Positions 43,573 through 51,872 are shown, counted from the first letter of the stretch. The stretch is DNA of 64,000 nucleotides from Geobacteraceae bacterium (GCA_009773645.1 WSYB01000021.1:66838-130837); one strand, 5' to 3'. Notes: generated from the letters alone by a model not told the origin. Numbers and translations are program-made.

Positions 43573-45581
43573 GCCGCCATGCCTCCCATCATCATGCCTT
43601 GTTCACTTGCCCCCGGCTGCATCCCTTCCAAAGAGGAGGCGGCTTCGGCGGTTGATGCAGCGCCAGGGGCAACTTGCGGGGTAATGCCTGACCGTTTCGG
43701 GTCGGGCTGTATCCCCATTTCCTCTAGTACTTGCGCCTGTTCGAACCCGGACAACAGCGGGAAAATAACATCCACGCGCAGCAGCTCGCGGAGGTCTTTC
43801 CCTTGGCTTGCCTGTTGTGCCGCCGTCTCGATGATCTGGTCAATCTGATCGTCGGGGCGCATGACTTCCGGTATCTCCAGGATGTAAAAGACTTCTCTCC
43901 AGAATTTCGCATCGTCTATGAAAAGCGCTGCCGGTGTGCCGTTGGTAACCTGCTTCGCCTTCAACAGGTTTTCCAGCTTGATTTCTTTCGCCATGAGCGA
44001 GTCTGCACCCGTCGCCTTGATTTTGAGCGGAATTTTGATGCTCTGGTCTTCGCCCATTTCCATGAACCACTGGTAAAAGCCTTCGACAATCGGCTCAATC
44101 CAATAGTCGTCAATGTTCTGCATGACGCTCTTCAAGTTCACGTTCGCTGCAGTCATCAGCATGGAAATGCCGGTAGCCGTCTTGTTGAGGAAAGAGCCGG
44201 TGTCCCCGCTGGTGTATTTCGGGATGCCGGTCTCTTCGTCGGCAAACCGCTCGAACATTTCCAACAGCTCCCGGAGTCCCTGGGTAACATCCGGTATTCT
44301 CAGGAGCTGGATAGCTTCCGAGATATTGGTTCCGTCCTTGAAGTAATAAACCTTGCCGGGATACCAATCGGCAGAACCGGTGCGTTTCCAGTCGATCTTG
44401 TTCCAGAGCATGGCAATGACGCCGTTGCCGGACAACGCCTTGTTGTCGATGATCAACCGGGCCGCGCTGTTTATCATTTTCTGCGAGTCGCGCATCAAGC
44501 CTGCAACGCCTTCGCCGTAAATCTGATGTGGGATTTTCTTGTACGGACTTACATAGAATGGCCGGAAACCCAACGGGTTGAGACATGCTTTGACCACGAT
44601 CCCGTCAGCGGCCAGGACAACCAGAGCTTCAAGGCAGTCGTCTTCGTCCAAGTCTTCGGGGATATCTTCGACACCGTACCCCCGGAGCATTCCCACCGGG
44701 ACGAGCCCCCAGTATTCAATAACCGATACCCGCTTGTCCTTGTTCCCTTGTTCCCCCATCCAGTTGTCGCCCAGCATGTCGCGGCGCAGGTCGTCAGGGT
44801 CAACGCTGGTGGCCCGGCGTTTCGCTTCCTTGACCGCCGCCCGGTTATACCCCCCAGCCATGCCCATACGCATGAACTGTGTGGGTAGAATCCGTTGGAA
44901 ATGTATCTCGCCGATGCTTTCCCGCGTGCTCTTGGCATTCGGGTCAACGTAGTATTCCCAAAGCGGAATATGGTCAATGGTCGGAACCATTTCGGACTGT
45001 GTTTCCATCCGGTAAGGGTTGATGTTCTTGTCCAGTTGGTTGACGGGTATTCCCGCGATGGTGCGCTGAGTCACCACCTGTTTTTCTTTCGCCTCGACAA
45101 TCGGCCCTTTCAGAACGGCAGTCCCGAGAATGGCGCATTCCAGCACGGCGGTGTTGAGCTTTTCCGAGGCCTCAATCAGCTTAAAATGCTCTTCCAGTTT
45201 GGACTTGAACTTCTTGGAGACCTTCACGGCATCGTCAGGCGAAATGCCGTAGCTCTCGGCGTTGATTGCTTCCACATCAAAGGGAATGTTTTTCCTGCCG
45301 GAAAGGAAGGCATCGATAATGCGACTGTGTGCCGTGTTGCATTTGAGCGTGGTAAGCTTGATGAAGATCTTCGAGCGCCGGCCTTTGCCTTCGGTCTTGC
45401 GCCACTTGGTAGCCTCTTGGTACTGGCCCAGGTAATTCAACTGGCATTCCCGCCACCTCTCTTCAAAAGGCGCCCGTGCCGTCTTGAACGTATCGAAAAT
45501 ATCCTTGACGTAGGCGGAAAGCTCGTTGTGGCCGAACTCTTGCTGAGGCTGTGCTTCGATTGTGGGCTTTGCTTTTGCCAT
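43569..45581 (-). CDS. Portal protein
   Basis: 670 residues. Typical portal composition: N-terminal FKTARAPFEERWRECQLNYLG, WRKTEGKGRRSKIFIKLTTLK, IPLWEYYVDPNAKS (wing domain), FYVSPYKKIPHQIYGEGVAGLMRD and INSAARLIIDNKALSG, then a helical C-terminus with Met/Gly-rich tail. It forms the dodecameric channel for DNA packaging. It follows the large terminase by 8 nt. Confidence 0.85.
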   Translation of the reverse strand: MAKAKPTIEAQPQQEFGHNELSAYVKDIFDTFKTARAPFEERWRECQLNYLGQYQEATKWRKTEGKGRRSKIFIKLTTLKCNTAHSRIIDAFLSGRKNIPFDVEAINAESYGISPDDAVKVSKKFKSKLEEHFKLIEASEKLNTAVLECAILGTAVLKGPIVEAKEKQVVTQRTIAGIPVNQLDKNINPYRMETQSEMVPTIDHIPLWEYYVDPNAKSTRESIGEIHFQRILPTQFMRMGMAGGYNRAAVKEAKRRATSVDPDDLRRDMLGDNWMGEQGNKDKRVSVIEYWGLVPVGMLRGYGVEDIPEDLDEDDCLEALVVLAADGIVVKACLNPLGFRPFYVSPYKKIPHQIYGEGVAGLMRDSQKMINSAARLIIDNKALSGNGVIAMLWNKIDWKRTGSADWYPGKVYYFKDGTNISEAIQLLRIPDVTQGLRELLEMFERFADEETGIPKYTSGDTGSFLNKTATGISMLMTAANVNLKSVMQNIDDYWIEPIVEGFYQWFMEMGEDQSIKIPLKIKATGADSLMAKEIKLENLLKAKQVTNGTPAALFIDDAKFWREVFYILEIPEVMRPDDQIDQIIETAAQQASQGKDLRELLRVDVIFPLLSGFEQAQVLEEMGIQPDPKRSGITPQVAPGAASTAEAASSLEGMQPGASEQGMMMGGMAA

Positions 45582-45589
45582 GGGTTACC

Positions 45590-47089
45590 TCAATATCCGC
45601 ACTCGGGGTCCAGCGGTTGGTATCGGTCGTTTTCACCATCTTCCGGCGCATCGTCCAGCTTGTAAGCCGCTGTTGGCTGGGCAAATGTCAGGTTGTGAGC
45701 GTCGGCCCGGTTTGGTGAGCCCACGCCGCGCCGTTTCAGGTCTTCCTTGCTCTCGATTACGATCTTGCCTTTACCGCTGATGTGATACTTCGGGGTTGTC
45801 CATTCTCCAACGATTATCTGCGTATCATCCTCGATGATGTTTCCCTTCAAGGAGGTCTTGTAACGATTGCAGATAACGCCGCGTCTTGCCTCAAACCAGT
45901 CCCGTGCATTGCCCCATAGCTCATCTCGCAGTCTCAGGTATGTGTGCGGGTCAAGTGCGGGAGACTCGGCAACGTTGACCCCGTACGATGGAAAGCCGGA
46001 ATTGCTCAGGTTGTCGTGGACTCCCGCCCCCCAGCCGATAACGTCAACGAAGATGCCGGTCGGTTTGTAGATGTTGGCCAGCGCCTTCACATAACTGGCC
46101 GTCTGGAAGGTGTCCATTCCCCTGAGCACATGGTATGGATGGAAGATGTCCCCCTGCCGGATTGCGATAACCGTTTCATCGTCGCCGAAGTAGGCCACGT
46201 CCACCCCAAACACGACCGGGTGAGCCTTCCAAATTGCTTCTAGTATTTCCCGGTACAGTGATCCGGATACCAGGTCGAACGGGATGAAGCTGTCACCGTC
46301 CCGGAGCGGAAACTCACCAAGCACCCGAACGCGGTACATGTTGGAGTCAACGCCGAACTTGGCGGCTATCTTCTCAACGTCCTGGTCCCGGCAGTTGCCG
46401 CCCTCGCTTACCAGCGACTTCAGGCAGGAGAACGTCAGCCGCTTGTAGACCGTCATGAATTTGGGATCGTTGTGGATTTTCCAGAACGAGCCTTCAAGCC
46501 GGGTCGGGTTGCCCCCGTTCAGTTCTTTGGTTTCCTGCCGACCGTGTGCCCCGTCCCAAACATCCCAGATATCGTCATGGACGCCGGGTGCCTCATCCAT
46601 TACCTTAAGCACGTACTCGGCATGGAAGCCCTGCAAGGCGGTTGGATTTTCTTTCGTGGCTGTGCGGGCCACGGCCTGATGGTTGTCACCCATGACCTTG
46701 TGAAAGTACCGTTCACGGGTCCATTCCATCCGGTCGGCGAACAGCGGCAATTTCTTGTCATGCCATTTCTTGACCTCCGCCCAAAGAACGTCTTGGAGCT
46801 GGTGTTTACTCGGCGCCGTGCAGGGAACCTTCACCCCGCCTGTGCGGCAGTCAAGGTAATGATGGATGCACCATGCAAAGAGGGAAGACTTTCCGGTGCC
46901 ATGGCCGGACTTGATGCTGACCGAATCATGCTTGTCCAGCGCCTTGAGTGCGTCGCCCTGCTGGTTGGTCGGAGTTATGCCAATGCAATATTTGGTATAA
47001 GAAACCCGATCATCCCACCATTCATCGATATACCGCGCCATTTGAGCGCCGTCGCATACTTCGATTCTGGCATTATCAGCAATTTTCAT
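45590..47089 (-). CDS. Terminase large subunit (packaging ATPase/nuclease)
   Basis: 499 residues. Walker A GHGTGKS at 62-68, a Walker B-like VMDEAPGV near residue 138, and the nuclease domain from about 280 beginning FGVDVAYFGDDETVIAIRQG (first catalytic Asp) with IFVDVIGWGAGVHDNL as the second acidic motif. It drives DNA into the procapsid through the portal encoded next. The ATG overlaps the preceding zinc-ribbon gene stop. Confidence 0.9.
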   Translation of the reverse strand: MKIADNARIEVCDGAQMARYIDEWWDDRVSYTKYCIGITPTNQQGDALKALDKHDSVSIKSGHGTGKSSLFAWCIHHYLDCRTGGVKVPCTAPSKHQLQDVLWAEVKKWHDKKLPLFADRMEWTRERYFHKVMGDNHQAVARTATKENPTALQGFHAEYVLKVMDEAPGVHDDIWDVWDGAHGRQETKELNGGNPTRLEGSFWKIHNDPKFMTVYKRLTFSCLKSLVSEGGNCRDQDVEKIAAKFGVDSNMYRVRVLGEFPLRDGDSFIPFDLVSGSLYREILEAIWKAHPVVFGVDVAYFGDDETVIAIRQGDIFHPYHVLRGMDTFQTASYVKALANIYKPTGIFVDVIGWGAGVHDNLSNSGFPSYGVNVAESPALDPHTYLRLRDELWGNARDWFEARRGVICNRYKTSLKGNIIEDDTQIIVGEWTTPKYHISGKGKIVIESKEDLKRRGVGSPNRADAHNLTFAQPTAAYKLDDAPEDGENDRYQPLDPECGY

Positions 47090-47277
47090 AGAGCGAAAGC
47101 CGCATCGGAGGCGGCTTCAAGTTCAGCTTCGATTTTAAGTGTATGCTGGCAGTCGGGGCAAATACCACCTTCCCAGTCCTGTGGCATGTTCACGTATTCG
47201 ACCTGGCCGGCAACCAAGACGATTTCTTCAGTTATCGCCGTATGGCAGCGGTCGCATATGTGGGTGAGGAGAATCAT
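47086..47277 (-). CDS. Small zinc-ribbon protein
   Basis: 63 residues with paired CX2C knuckles (ICDRCH near the N-terminus and GICPDCQ near residue 40), a typical two-knuckle ribbon that would bind zinc. Overlaps genes on both sides by 4 nt. Possibly a transcription or packaging accessory; unknown. Confidence 0.65.
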   Translation of the reverse strand: MILLTHICDRCHTAITEEIVLVAGQVEYVNMPQDWEGGICPDCQHTLKIEAELEAASDAAFAL

Positions 47278-47459
47278 TCCTCTATCCTTGTGTACCCGTT
47301 TTCGAAAGGGAACGCCGGGGAATAGGCCGTATACCCGTCTCCCTCCTGGTATTCCACGAAGTAGCCGCCCACTTCTACCTTCGGGTTACGTGTCAGCCAT
47401 GCGGCGTCAACTGTGACCGAAACTTTGCCGCTGAGATACAGTGTGCGGCCCCCCCCCAC
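47274..47459 (-). CDS. Frame downstream of a G9 tract (possible frameshift partner of the RyR protein)
   Basis: The frame GGGRTLYLSGKVSVTVDAAW continues to GYFVEYQEGDGYTAYSP and FENGYTRIEE, a protein-like beta-rich sequence typical of small phage proteins. No good start with a ribosome binding site exists: GTG 47459 and TTG 47465 lie at the poly-G. The upstream RyR frame enters the same G9 run (47449-47457) and would join this frame if one G were skipped. Either a single-base indel broke one gene or slippage joins them. Confidence 0.55.
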   Translation of the reverse strand: MGGGRTLYLSGKVSVTVDAAWLTRNPKVEVGGYFVEYQEGDGYTAYSPAFPFENGYTRIEE

Positions 47460-47892
47460 TATCAAGAGGCAGCATAATTTCAATTTTCGCTGCCCTGACC
47501 TTCTTGTGACACTGATACAGGGGCAACTCTGCGGTGTTGTTAGCTGCGACCAGCGGGGCCAGCGCCGCCACAATCGCTTTGAATAGGTGGTCTTTGGCCT
47601 GCTGCTCTACCGGCAGCGCCTCGTAAGGGACAAAACAGGGGTGCTCTTTTTTTTCGGCATCCTTCACGGTGCCGAATTTCCAGCCAGCGGCCCGTTTTTC
47701 TTCGAGCCATGAATCATGGCTTGCACTGGCTGGCGCGTCGGGATTGGCTAGATTGAACAGTACCCCGTTAATCGCGCTGTCTCTCTGCCACGCTTCGGCC
47801 TCTTCCCATGGCATTTGGCTGTTGTCGCCCAGGCCTGCGCATAGTGCCCGGTTTGCTTCGTGGCAAGTTTTTGCGATATCTGATACTGTCAT
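47407..47892 (-). CDS. RyR-domain protein (C-terminus altered at a poly-G tract)
   Basis: 161 residues from ATG 47892 (GGGGGG-rich leader with AGGGGGGCAACC). The RyR fold signature is clear: IAKTCHEANRALCAGLGD, MPWEEAEAWQRDSAINGVLF, ASASHDSWLEEKRAAGWKFG and HPCFVPYEALPVEQQAKDHL. RyR domains are common in phages and may bind a nucleotide-derived ligand. After MLPLDSGGG the reading frame passes a G9 run into PHTVSQRQS and stops soon, whereas another frame is the better protein continuation. Confidence 0.75.
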   Translation of the reverse strand: MTVSDIAKTCHEANRALCAGLGDNSQMPWEEAEAWQRDSAINGVLFNLANPDAPASASHDSWLEEKRAAGWKFGTVKDAEKKEHPCFVPYEALPVEQQAKDHLFKAIVAALAPLVAANNTAELPLYQCHKKVRAAKIEIMLPLDSGGGPHTVSQRQSFGHS

Positions 47893-47905
47893 GGTTGCCC
47901 CCCTG

Positions 47906-48058
47906 TTATGCGTTGCCTTCTGCCTGGTAATCGTTATGCACCCACAGCCCGTCAAACTCTTCCACCGGATTACACCAGCACAGTTCACTGCAAATATGGA
48001 CGCCGAGCAGTGCGCCGCCAGCGTGGTAAATAGTCCTGTTTGCTTGAGGATATGCCAT
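47906..48058 (-). CDS. Small Cys-containing protein (50 aa)
   Basis: MAYPQANRTIYHAGGALLGV and then a HICSELCWCNPVEEFDGLW segment with three closely spaced cysteines. The frame is free of stops and looks protein-like, but there is no obvious ribosome binding site. A GGGGGCTGACGGCCCCC hairpin lies just upstream. Tentative. Confidence 0.45.
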   Translation of the reverse strand: MAYPQANRTIYHAGGALLGVHICSELCWCNPVEEFDGLWVHNDYQAEGNA

Positions 48059-48084
48059 AAGAGAAAAGGGGGCCGTCAGCCCCC

Positions 48085-48411
48085 TCAGTCGAACTCCATC
48101 GAATCGAAAGCTTGGTGGATAAGGCTACCCAACAAGTCGACAAACTCTTCATTGTTGTGGACATACTCCCCGCCAAGATTATGATTCACCGCACCGCCAG
48201 CGTAGTACAACAACCAATGCGCTAACTCGTGGCAAAAGGTCTGCTCGAACTTGCTTTCAGCGCGGGGATGTTGTTCGCTGATAGGCAGTAGTTGGATCAG
48301 GCATTCGTCGTAAAGAGCTGCCCCGTTCCAGTTCCTTTCATGGGCAAGTCGTTTTTCCTCAACGACATTGATGATATGCCCCATAAGTCTGAACCGCTTG
48401 GGTATCTTCAC
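48085..48411 (-). CDS. HExxH putative zinc metallopeptidase (108 aa)
   Basis: HELAH at residues 61-65 (TFCHELAHWLLYYAG) within a short helical domain, preceded by KIPKRFRLMGHIINVVEEK. Resembles ImmA/IrrE-like or SprT-like minimal peptidases found in phages; a third ligand may be the Glu/His in VNHNLGGEYVHNNEEF. Overlaps the upstream gene by 4 nt. Substrate unknown; repressor cleavage or virion maturation are options. Confidence 0.65.
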   Translation of the reverse strand: MKIPKRFRLMGHIINVVEEKRLAHERNWNGAALYDECLIQLLPISEQHPRAESKFEQTFCHELAHWLLYYAGGAVNHNLGGEYVHNNEEFVDLLGSLIHQAFDSMEFD

Positions 48412-48803
48412 CGACTATCCCCCACTGCAACCTTTGCCAGTTTGCCCTGCTCCCGCGCCTCTTTTTCGATCTTGGCTTTCTCTTCCCGCTTCCGCTTCTC
48501 AACCGTCTGCGCCGCATCGTCAACCGTCGTCTTATGGTTCATGTTCACAGTCTGGTCGGCCTTTACCTCAGGCACCACCCGCGCCACTACCAGCTTGTTC
48601 AAAGCATTCACCGCGTCAACCCGCACCGCTACCGCAGTCGGTTTTTCAATCACCGTCCCACTCTTCGGGTCATATACCGTGTCCTTCTCCTGACCCTTGA
48701 TTACCCGCATCAGAAAGCCCCGCGCTTCTTTCAGGTCTTTCTTCAGGTAGCCTTTGAGCAGCTCTTGAAAACTGTCTTTTGATTTTGCAGTCGAAGTTTT
48801 CAT
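48408..48803 (-). CDS. First gene of the late operon; possible terminase small subunit
   Basis: About 131 residues from ATG 48803 (TAGGCGAT upstream). The longer frame to 48869 would start inside the promoter. N-terminal helical part with FQELLKGYLKKDLKEARGFL, a central segment VAVRVDAVNALNKLVVARVV and a long charged C-terminal helix. Position ahead of the terminase large subunit suggests a small terminase or late regulator, but no HTH is evident. Confidence 0.55.
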   Translation of the reverse strand: MKTSTAKSKDSFQELLKGYLKKDLKEARGFLMRVIKGQEKDTVYDPKSGTVIEKPTAVAVRVDAVNALNKLVVARVVPEVKADQTVNMNHKTTVDDAAQTVEKRKREEKAKIEKEAREQGKLAKVAVGDSR

Positions 48804-48842
48804 GTCATCGCCTATGAATATTTTTTCAGCCTTACGGACGCA

Positions 48843-48871
48843 ATTAGCACCATTCGGAAACTGTGTCAAGT
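48843..48871 (-). promoter_or_regulatory. Late-operon promoter
   Basis: TTGACA (48871-48866, perfect) with a 17-nt spacer and TAATTG (48848-48843) on the minus strand, about 40 nt before the start at 48803. Confidence 0.6.
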
Positions 48872-49411
48872 TTTTTTACTCAGCGTGTAAAATTTCTACT
48901 TAGATTTTTTTGGGGAATTTTTTAATGGAGGTGAAAGGCAAACATGCGAGGGCGGGGAGTGAGAGGAGGGGGGACCGTTCCGCACAGCAGGGGCAGGGGG
49001 GGGAGGGGTCTTCGGGGTCGGCTTTCCTGTGGGTATATTGTGGGTAGAATGGCGCTGGCAGAGGGCTGAGGAGGGCTAGACTACGGTCTAGCAGGCCACG
49101 CCTATTGATAGATAATCAATAGGTCATAACACATAAGGTGTTGTTATGGTTATGCTTTTATAGTATATAGGCCGCTTCGGTATCCATTTCGGTAACCGCT
49201 CGGGAGAGGACTAACCCCTGGTTTTGGCTGTCTGACTTGCGACATATTATGTCACAACACGACTGTAAAGCGTTGATGGTAGGCCCTCCAACCCAACCAA
49301 TTTTACCTTGGAGAGTGGAGAGTATACAGCCAAGGGGGAAAGGCGCGGGGTCAAGACTGGACAACAATGACGGAGAAAAGCGAGCGGCAGGAAGAGCAGA
49401 AACCAGACAAT
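48872..49411. other. Non-coding control region with G-rich tract and stacked palindromes
   Basis: No convincing gene. From 48947 to 49020 the plus strand is dense in G runs (GGGCGGGG, GGAGGGGGGACC, GGGGCAGGGGGGGGAGGGG), able to form G-quadruplexes. At 49076-49148 three inverted repeats follow one another: CTAGAC-TACG-GTCTAG, CCTATTGAT-AGATA-ATCAATAGG and CATAACAC-N5-GTGTTGTTATG. Next comes A/T-rich DNA and the motif CGGTATCCATTTCGGTAACC (49171-49190). It could hold an operator cluster, origin or packaging site. Confidence 0.5.
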
Positions 49412-49436
49412 AAAAAAGGGCCGGATAATGGCCCTG
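49412..49436 (-). terminator. Terminator of the early/replication operon
   Basis: On the minus strand GGGCC-ATTATCC-GGCCC is followed by TTTTTT (A run 49412-49417). It lies about 180 nt beyond the methyltransferase remnant downstream of dnaB. Confidence 0.85.
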
Positions 49437-49618
49437 GAAATGATACCGAAATGGAGTGGTTTTGACGATTAGTGGAGATGTTTGGATTTAAGAAATAAGT
49501 ACTGCTCCCCCACCTCGCCCACTCGGTACCCCCTCATAGCATGTGGATTGGAATCTGTCAAGAAGAAATTATCTCTCCCTTTCCGAGCGCACCGTTCAGG
49601 CCGGTGGCCCTCAAGCCG

Positions 49619-49819
49619 TTATCCCAACAACATTGAACCGCGCAAAGCTTGCGGCATCGCAGATAGCAACTGCCGCCCAATCCATTCGGTGTACGCTGGC
49701 GGAATTGCCTGTGCTAGTCCGGACCGGGTCATCCAATCTATACCCATTGCAACACGACCATCCGCAGCCTGGAAATTGTTACCTACGCACGTCATTACAT
49801 AGTGCCGTTGCCTTTGTCG
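49619..49819 (-). pseudogene. C-terminal remnant of a DNA cytosine methyltransferase
   Basis: Right after the dnaB stop, the same frame continues with VGNNFQAADGRVAMGIDWM and TRSGLAQAIPPAYTEWIGRQ, the conserved C-terminal end of phage/plasmid Dcm-type C5-methyltransferases, then stops at 49619. Nothing resembling the catalytic PCQ or ENV motifs lies upstream. An ATG exists at 49795 but a 58-residue fragment would be inactive. Probably the scar of a gene replaced by dnaB recombination. Confidence 0.7.
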
Positions 49820-51157
49820 TTAAACCCCATCAAACCGCTGATACTCGCCTATCCAGCAAACCGGAACGCTAATATTCCGCTCGCCAGACCTCTGCTTCTC
49901 AATGATAATTTCCGCCTCAGTCTGGTGCTCTCGATAGTTGTGTTTCTCATCGGTCACACGGTCCCGGCATTTCTGACAGTACGCTGCTGGGCGATAGGGA
50001 AACAAGATAACATCCGCATCCTGCTCAATCTCTCCTGAGTCACGCAGGTCGCTCATCATGGGTCGCTTGTCCGGTCGGCCGTCAACGGCGCGGGAGAGTT
50101 GCGATAATGCAACCACCGATACATCTAGCTCTCTCGCCAGTTGTTTAAGACCTCTGGACACTTCACCAAGAGCCTGTGTACGATTCTCCTTACTCGGCAA
50201 TCCCATCAATTGCAAATAGTCCACTACTACCACGTCCAAGCCATCCCGCTTCTGCCGCCGCGCCTTTGCCCTGATCTCCCGCAGCGATATAGCCGGTGTG
50301 TCGTCAATCCACAGCTTCCAACCGTGAATATTTGCCATGGCCGCTGTTAAGTTGCTCCAATCCATGTCCTTGAGCCATCCATTACGGATGCGCTCGTATC
50401 GGATGCCGTAACCTGCACACAATCGGTCTACGATATCGCCTCGGCTCATTTCGAGGGTAAACATCATCCCATTGCGCGCGCCGCTACACACCGACGAGAG
50501 AATGTTTCCAGCCAAAGCAGACTTTCCCATAGACGGGCGGCCTGCAATAACAACGAATTCCCCCTGATGCATCCCTGCCGTGGCCTTATCCAGCGCCTCT
50601 ATGCCATAGGGTATCCCTTGAATCTGGCCTTTTGACTCAAACCGCCGCTCAATCCTAGTGGTTGCCTCCCGGAGAGATTGCGCTATAGCAATAGGAGCAT
50701 TGCTACGCTTATCCATTGGCTGCTGAATGGCTGTTTCCAGTTTCACCATGGCTTCAATGATACCGGCGCCGTCATAAACTAGGCTGATAGCATCCTGAGC
50801 GTACATGATGATTCTTCGTTCCGCCGATTTCTCCTTCACGATCCGGCAGTAATAGGCAATATTGGCCGCAGTTGGTACATAATCAACGAGTGTTACGAGA
50901 TACGCCCCGCCGCCGATCTCTTCCAGGTGATTCGTTGATTTCAGGATGGTTGATATGGTGATGAGATCTATCGGCTCGTTCTTGTCTGCAAGGGTTGCCA
51001 TGGCGTTGAAAATAAGGCGGTGAGATTGGCGGTAAAAATCCTCTGCCGTAAGGATCTCATGCACGGCATCAATAGCACTATTGCTCAGGAATATCCCGCC
51101 AAGTACCGACATTTCAGCTTCAATACTCTGTGGTGGGAGTTTACGTTCGCTCATCAT
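49820..51157 (-). CDS. dnaB: Replicative DNA helicase, DnaB family
   Basis: 445 residues. N-terminal domain starts LPPQSIEAEMSVLGGIFLS (primase-interaction domain). RecA-like domain: VVIAGRPSMGKSALAGNIL (Walker A), VVVDYLQLMG (Walker B), and VVALSQLSRAVDGRPDKRPM (arginine finger and linker). Slightly shorter than bacterial DnaB, typical of phage. Loaded probably by the winged-helix protein encoded just upstream, whose end overlaps the dnaB start by 17 nt. Confidence 0.95.
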   Translation of the reverse strand: MMSERKLPPQSIEAEMSVLGGIFLSNSAIDAVHEILTAEDFYRQSHRLIFNAMATLADKNEPIDLITISTILKSTNHLEEIGGGAYLVTLVDYVPTAANIAYYCRIVKEKSAERRIIMYAQDAISLVYDGAGIIEAMVKLETAIQQPMDKRSNAPIAIAQSLREATTRIERRFESKGQIQGIPYGIEALDKATAGMHQGEFVVIAGRPSMGKSALAGNILSSVCSGARNGMMFTLEMSRGDIVDRLCAGYGIRYERIRNGWLKDMDWSNLTAAMANIHGWKLWIDDTPAISLREIRAKARRQKRDGLDVVVVDYLQLMGLPSKENRTQALGEVSRGLKQLARELDVSVVALSQLSRAVDGRPDKRPMMSDLRDSGEIEQDADVILFPYRPAAYCQKCRDRVTDEKHNYREHQTEAEIIIEKQRSGERNISVPVCWIGEYQRFDGV

Positions 51158-51872
51158 ATTTTGCTAACACCTTTCGCCGTTTTTCGGCAAGCTCGGCAGC
51201 TTTTACGTCCACAGGTTCTTCTTGTGCCTTAGCCGGCGCATCCTTTAGGGCAAACAGCCCTTGCCAGTTGTTGAATGTGGATTGATTGAGTACCGCTGCA
51301 GGGTCGTGACCCTGTGCCATTAGAGTTTCCAGTTTATCGACCGCCAGTTGCATAGCATGGGCGGAAAGTTGCTTTTTAATCCGCGCCCTCATTTCCACGA
51401 ATGCCTCCCATGGTTTTTCAGGAAGCCAAAGAGGCGGTTGGAAATCTATAGGTTTATTCTTTACCTTCTTAACCTTCTTATTATGTGTCCCTTCTGGTGT
51501 CCCTTCTGGTGTCCCTTCTGGTGTCCCTTCTGGTGTCCCTTCATCTTGGTATCGCTCGTAATTTATTATTGTAATTAAGGTAGTTAGATTATTTTTTTGT
51601 TGTCCTATTTGCTGGACACTTTCAAGCCAGTTTAGAAACCTAAAAACGGTCTTTCTGTCCCAGCCCCACTTTACAGCCAATGTCTCAACCGAATATGCCA
51701 ATTGACCACGCTTTACTTTGACCTCTTGACCACGTATCCAAAATGAACTATCAGTGTAATTTGCTATAAGGATCATGTCGATCCATGCTCTTGCTTTGTC
51801 GAAAGGCTTCAACTTCCACAGTGGATTCTCCCCTATAGCCCTGTGGACTTTCACCCACCCATCAGCGGCCAT
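51141..51872 (-). CDS. Phage replication protein, winged-helix (DnaD-like)
   Basis: 243 residues. N-terminal WVKVHRAIGENPLWKLKPFD, RGQLAYSVETLAVKWGWDRK and TVFRFLNWLESVQQI form a winged helix as in phage replication initiators. The linker has tandem EGTP units (TPEGTPEGTPEGTPEG, 12-bp DNA repeats at 51485-51541). The C-terminal WLPEKPWEAFVEMRARIKKQ and AVLNQSTFNNWQGLF segment is typical of helicase-loader-like domains. Likely origin binding and DnaB recruitment. Confidence 0.78.
   Translation of the reverse strand: MAADGWVKVHRAIGENPLWKLKPFDKARAWIDMILIANYTDSSFWIRGQEVKVKRGQLAYSVETLAVKWGWDRKTVFRFLNWLESVQQIGQQKNNLTTLITIINYERYQDEGTPEGTPEGTPEGTPEGTHNKKVKKVKNKPIDFQPPLWLPEKPWEAFVEMRARIKKQLSAHAMQLAVDKLETLMAQGHDPAAVLNQSTFNNWQGLFALKDAPAKAQEEPVDVKAAELAEKRRKVLAKYDERT
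51485..51541. repeat. 12-bp tandem repeat in the replication protein linker
   Basis: TGTCCCTTCTGG repeated almost five times on the plus strand without errors, encoding EGTP units. Perfect identity implies recent slippage. Confidence 0.9.

Noticed and set aside
48085-48411. Toxin-antitoxin module from HExxH protein and its neighbour
   Set aside because: The neighbour at 48408 looks like a terminase-type or structural helical protein and both are in the late operon, which argues against a TA pair.
49158-49367. 69-residue minus-strand frame
   Set aside because: Lies in the control region, has no ribosome binding site and spans repeated motif DNA; I cannot support it as a gene.
49367-49465. 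32-residue plus-strand frame (MTEKSERQEEQKPDN...)
   Set aside because: It overlaps a minus-strand terminator, lacks a ribosome binding site and is opposite to the transcription of both flanking operons.
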